A DNA stretch of 40,054 nucleotides, taken from assembly GCA_015039365.1 (NCBI GenBank), contig WION01000481.1:1-40054 (forward strand), written 5' to 3'. This document shows positions 36,178 to 40,054 of this stretch, piece after piece. The notes beneath the pieces are model-generated. The model worked only from the letters and a program-made list of their open reading frames with translations, made no database searches and was not told where the DNA came from. This DNA comes from Amanita rubescens. Taxonomy: Eukaryota > Basidiomycota > Agaricomycetes > Agaricales > Amanitaceae. Position 1 is the stretch's first letter; every line of letters begins with the position of its first letter. A program made the position numbers and the translations under genes.

Positions 36178-37174
36178 CTAGGTTCGCCCCAAAAGATACT
36201 TCAATAATTCCATTCTCTTGTGAATATAAAGTTGTATCTGCGGCGCCTTCTTTTTGCTAGTTGGTGAAAGCCAATCTGGATAGTACTTCTCATGCTCCGG
36301 ATATCCACTTTTAGCTTGTAGTACCAATCGTCAACTTGTGTACCGATTGCGTGAAACGACGATTCTTACCAACGCTGTTCCTTAACCTTTCCACTTTGTC
36401 CTGTGTCATCACTACTAGCTCGGTTTTAACGGGAGGTACCAAGACGAACTTATTCGCTTGTATTACTCGATATACGGCGCTGTTGATAAAAGATTTGGTG
36501 AGATAATCGGATTTGCCAGGATCCCCTATAGTACGGTATTTTTGCTCAACCATCTGATCTGCTGGCGCAGAATTTGGCAGACTCACCAGAGATGCTTGTC
36601 CCCTCGGGAAATAGTTCCCTAAGAGGTGTTTTGTATTCATCCTTTAATGGCATGTTATGCGATATATCTAGGACGAGAACGCAGTCCTTAAACTTCAAGG
36701 AATCAGCGGGTCCCATGACAACGACGGGGTGAGGCGTATCGGTTCCATAGTAATTTTTGGGTAGACCCTATAAGGACCCGTGTCAAGACACCTCATTTGG
36801 ATTAAAATAATCTGAAAAATGCTACGGACATAATTTCTAGGTTCCGTGAAGTAGACGCCGCCGACTTTGGGTGGCCAGACGTCCGAAGATAATTTTTTAA
36901 CAAATTTATGTTCTTGTTCAAGTTTCATCAAGTCTTCAAGGGGTACTCGTTTTTTAGCGAAAATGGGAATGCCCGTGATATCAGCTAACTCCTGGCCTGG
37001 ATAAACCTTGGAACTTGAAGGCTGGGTGGCAGGAGCCGGATCCTGTGCGCGGTTCACTGGGATCAGTTGTCCCTGTGCATTAATCCCTCTCTGTTTTTTG
37101 TGACCCGGAGGTGCACCAACCACCTCGGAACATAGTAGTGCCAAGAGAAGCAGCGCATACGGTGAGAATATCAT
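36178..37174 (-). CDS. Secreted protein, paralogue 1 of an unrecognised family
   Basis: Exons 36830-37174, 36587-36767, 36370-36525, 36178-36314 join in frame to 272 residues. The N-terminus MIFSPYALLLLALLCSEVVG is a signal peptide. After a proline-rich linker come LSSDVWPPKVGGVYFTEP, HPVVVMGPADSLKFKDCVLV, LFPEGTSISG, INSAVYRVIQANKFVLVPP and KYYPDWL, each with a counterpart in the gene at 37955-38916. Intron phases (0, 1, 1) and positions match that gene. Intron 1 has a weak donor (GTCCGT) but sits at the same codon. No catalytic motif, membrane segment or cysteine framework is evident. Start chosen as the ATG at 37174, directly before the hydrophobic core. A 5'-untranslated exon ending at about 37235 with donor GTAAGT is likely. 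Confidence 0.82.
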
Positions 37175-37954
37175 GATAAACTTGTTGTCCAATGGGTTAT
37201 CGACTTGAAACGCAGCTAATGTTGAGTGACTTACGAAGAATGCCAGCAGTCTTCGAAATCGAGGGCTCGATGGGGCTTTAGTGCGGGGTTGGGGCCAGCC
37301 AGAGGAGATGATGTAGATGTATCGTTCCCTTATATAATAGGGAGGCCGAGAAACCCTCTCGCATCACCAGTCGGTTACCTGATTCAAACTTTGTTGATAA
37401 AACTCTTTCTGTGAGGTACTAAGCTAACTAGGACTCCAGGCAAAATTGATTAGATAGACTTCTAATTTCTTGATTCGTTGAATGGTTGATTTCATGCTGG
37501 AATTGCCATGAAATTTCTTGCATATCTATAATCTCGGTGGTTCGTGAATGATCGTGAAGTATCCGTTGCTATGTTGTCACTCCTGATAGCGACGCGGTGA
37601 CGTTGGGGCGTCATAGCTTCCTGGCAGGGCTGCCGGTCAACCGGTCATCGCCGAAACTTTGAGTCTGGCGCCGGCGTCGTACCAGCCTCGAGGCGATCAC
37701 AGTGCTTGCCTATACGCTGCCCGCTAGCAGCTGCGTGGTCATTTCAGTCAGTCCCTCACAAAGATTCAGCCCTGCGACCCAAGCAACGTGTATAGGCGAA
37801 TTTGACGATGTTGCCGTACCCAGTGCTCCGACGCTTCTAGTTTGGATGAGTTTACTTCAAGGCAAATCGATCGGCTACTAGTACATCAAACTTTCAAATT
37901 CGATGATTTACCATAATTTCGTCCTCGTGTGATACTTACTTAGAACGACCGCCG
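37175..37954 (-). promoter_or_regulatory. Upstream region of secreted paralogue 1
   Basis: Contains a block (about 37235-37258, minus sense GAAGACTGCTGGCATTCTTC then GTAAGT) nearly identical to 38980-39002 upstream of paralogue 2, probably a spliced 5'-untranslated exon. Further up are a TATATA signal (37331-37336) and CTCGGCCTCCC (37340-37350), also shared. The remaining stretch to 37954 shows no gene. Confidence 0.6.
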
Positions 37955-38916
37955 TCATGCGGCAGGTCCTTGCATGAGGTACCTCAACAAATCCCGTCTC
38001 CAGGGCGCATTAGTTACGATCAGAGGCTCCCTATCCGGTGTTGTCGACAACTTCAACTTGTCCTCCTTTTTTACTAAAATCCATTTCGGATAGTATTTCT
38101 TCTTCGCTGGAAAAAGGTCCTTTGCATTGTCTACAATCGTTAAACTGTCAAGTTATACACATTCAAGAAGGATGATCTCACCAACTCTATCCTTTAACAT
38201 TTGCACCTTATCCTCTCGCAATACTTGTAGCGTTCCGTAATTGGGCATCGGAGGTACGAGGACAAATTTATTCATTTCTACTACTCGATATGCTCCGGCG
38301 TTGACCATCCCTGAAGTACGCTACTTAAGTATTCATCCTCTTCGTCACAATATTCATGCTCACCAGAAATTTTTGTCCCCGGAGGAAATAAGGACTTGGC
38401 ATCTACTTGATAGTCTTTATCCACAATCAAATTATTCGAAATCTCCAGAACGAGGACGCATTCCACCTTAGTCTCGATGATGCCCTCAGCGGGACCCATC
38501 ACAATAACAGGGTGAATCGACCTGTGTCCATGCTCGCTCCTGATCCTGGGCATACCCTATATAATTCGTATCAAGAGGCACCACTAGCAATAGAATGATC
38601 TGATACTAACGAAATTCTGTGGTTCTGTGTAATAGACGCCGCCGATTTTAGGTGGCCAGAGATCTGAAGATAATTCGTTTATAATTTTAAGTTTGTCCAA
38701 CTGCCTGAGAGGTACTTGGCGTAGTGCAAGAATTTCATCGACTGTCATAGAAGCTAAACTTGACACAGCAACCGCATGAGACTTGGGGAGCTTCAAAGCA
38801 GCTGCTTGAGGCTTGTCATCCGGCCTGTGGTCTTTCCGTTTCTTATCTCCAGGACGAGCAACGACCCCAGTAGTGCACAGCACAAGGAGAAGCAGCGCAT
38901 ACGGGAGCAGTATCAT
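37955..38916 (-). CDS. Secreted protein, paralogue 2 of an unrecognised family
   Basis: Exons 38611-38916, 38364-38556, 38182-38310, 37955-38130 join in frame to 267 residues. The signal peptide is MILLPYALLLLVLCTTGVVA, followed by a lysine/proline-rich linker. Blocks shared with paralogue 1 are LSSDLWPPKIGGVYYTEP, HPVIVMGPAEGIIETKVECV, LFPPGTKISG, MVNAGAYRVVEMNKFVLVPP and KYYPKWILVKK. Identity in the blocks is about 50-75 percent while the linker is unalignable, which indicates an old tandem duplication under constraint. Intron donors are GTTAGT, GTGAGC and GTGAGA. The C-terminus (RDLLRYLMQGPAA) parallels the ending of paralogue 1 (MELLKYLLGRT). Function unknown; a role outside the cell is inferred only from the signal peptide. 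Confidence 0.82.
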
Positions 38917-40054
38917 TATAGTCCTTTTGTCCAATAGAGCGTCACTGGCTGAAGGCGGAACGGATGTTGGACGACTTACGAAGAGTGCCAGCAGTCTTCG
39001 AGATGAGGGACCCGCCCGGGGAAACGTCGAAAAACCTAGGGGACCTTATATCACCTGGGGAGGCCGAGATACCCTTCCAACGCCGATCGAGTCATTGGTC
39101 TGCGACCAAGCCATGGAAACTATCAGCCATATTGCATCGCTGTATCGTCAGGCCGTGACCAATCAGCTCTAACGCTCCAACGCATGCTTCCAGGCCGAGA
39201 GTTGCTTCGCCTCGACAAGAATTCGCGCCGAGTTCGTGAATGCTTCGACACTCGCGAGTCCTTGGCCAGAAGTTGTCCAGAAGGACAAGTTGCTTTTCAA
39301 TGTCAGTCATCAAGCTCAAGTTCCGCAGGCTGGGCACCATCATTGTTTGCTTTTATTTTCGTCGCCGCCGAGCGCTTTTCCCATCCTGCACGCGGCGCTA
39401 GCACCGTCCGTACTGAAGTCTACCTGTGCCACAAGCGCGCGAGTCTCACTCAGGAGTAAGAGAAAACAAGGAAGAATTGGATGTGGAGCCAACTTGGCGC
39501 TGAACGTAGGCCCGTCTCTATTTTTGATTTCTTTTCCGATACCTTTGAGATTCCCAGGATGATGAATGCGTCACCGTATAAGGCTTAAGCATCCGAGAAT
39601 GCATGACGACGACGGAAACGAATAACCCATGCTATTGGGCTACCAAACATGTTTGGTTGCCCGCCGCGTAATTCGCAGGACAACTTCTCTATAGAGCTTC
39701 GCATAGATTCCCATCTCTGTTCCTTGCACGATGCTCCGCCGGTTGGTCAGAGAAGTCTTAGCGGCTACATAAGAGCGAAGAAAGGGAACTTCGTCAATCC
39801 GTTATAGCACGATTTGTGCATAACACACACCCGAGGATGGTTAGGCGAACGTCTTGACATGCTTTGAACAGCGAAGAGTTCATAATCTGGCGACGAGGCG
39901 GGAATATGGCATGTTGGTCCAATAATACAGCGGCGCGTCAGAAGAAATACAGAATCACGTCGAGCAGGAATGACGATGATCCAGCGCGTTGGCATTTGCG
40001 CGTTCCCAACCCGTTCACGCGTAGGCATGCATGCATTCTTGTGTTGTTTCGGGG
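38917..40054. other. Upstream region of secreted paralogue 2 and right edge of the window
   Basis: 38980-39002 is the conserved 5'-untranslated exon block with donor GTAAGT. TATA-like TGATATAAGG (minus) lies at about 39045-39053 and CTCGGCCTCCCC at 39057-39068, both shared with paralogue 1. From about 39100 to 40054 only short unrelated open frames occur (for example 39092-39343, minus). No gene can be supported. Confidence 0.5.

Overview
The window is nuclear DNA of a filamentous fungus, most likely a basidiomycete of the Agaricomycetes. The reasons are introns of about 47-62 nt with fungal donor and branch signals, an intron-split histone H4 gene, a NACHT-WD40 STAND receptor, a Crinkler-type protein, a CK1-like kinase, small secreted proteins and a Ty3/Gypsy chromovirus. 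The species cannot be named from the sequence. No rRNA, tRNA or CRISPR array was recognised.

Layout. 1-4779: two Prp43-type DEAH helicase genes on the minus strand; one runs off the left edge, the other spans 2042-4779 and carries a frameshift. 5543-6489 (+): FtsJ-type rRNA 2'-O-methyltransferase, MRM2-like. 6655-7121 (-): histone H4 in four exons. 8980-14072 (-): a 1565-residue NACHT-WD40 receptor in eight exons with about 14 nearly identical WD40 units. 14342-15395 (+): a dead, inverted third copy of the helicase 5' half. 15518-15949 (+): a phosphotransferase-like fragment. 16080-18457 (-): a Crinkler-type gene with a ubiquitin-like N-terminus and a P-loop NTPase domain, apparently frameshifted.

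19713-28461: a complete young LTR retrotransposon (chromovirus) read on the minus strand. It has identical 326-bp LTRs, a GAACA target-site duplication, intact Gag and Pol joined by an ATGA stop-start overlap, and a Tf1-like self-priming arrangement instead of a tRNA primer site. A second, non-coding LTR element (20314-22469, 339-bp LTRs) is nested in its 3' untranslated region.

29732-30114 (-): a 108-residue secreted protein. 32006-33243 (-): a CK1-family kinase, divergent by 107 bp from a helical multi-exon protein gene at 33351-35808 (+). 36178-37174 and 37955-38916 (both -): two paralogous secreted proteins (272 and 267 residues) with the same four-exon architecture and upstream elements, from a family I do not recognise.

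Housekeeping functions (mitochondrial rRNA modification, chromatin, RNA helicase) sit beside accessory genes typical of fungal non-self recognition or secreted interaction proteins (STAND receptor, Crinkler, secreted paralogues), plus recent transposon activity and gene duplicates in several states of decay. Exon coordinates were read by eye from splice signals and frame continuity, so they are predictions without transcript support.
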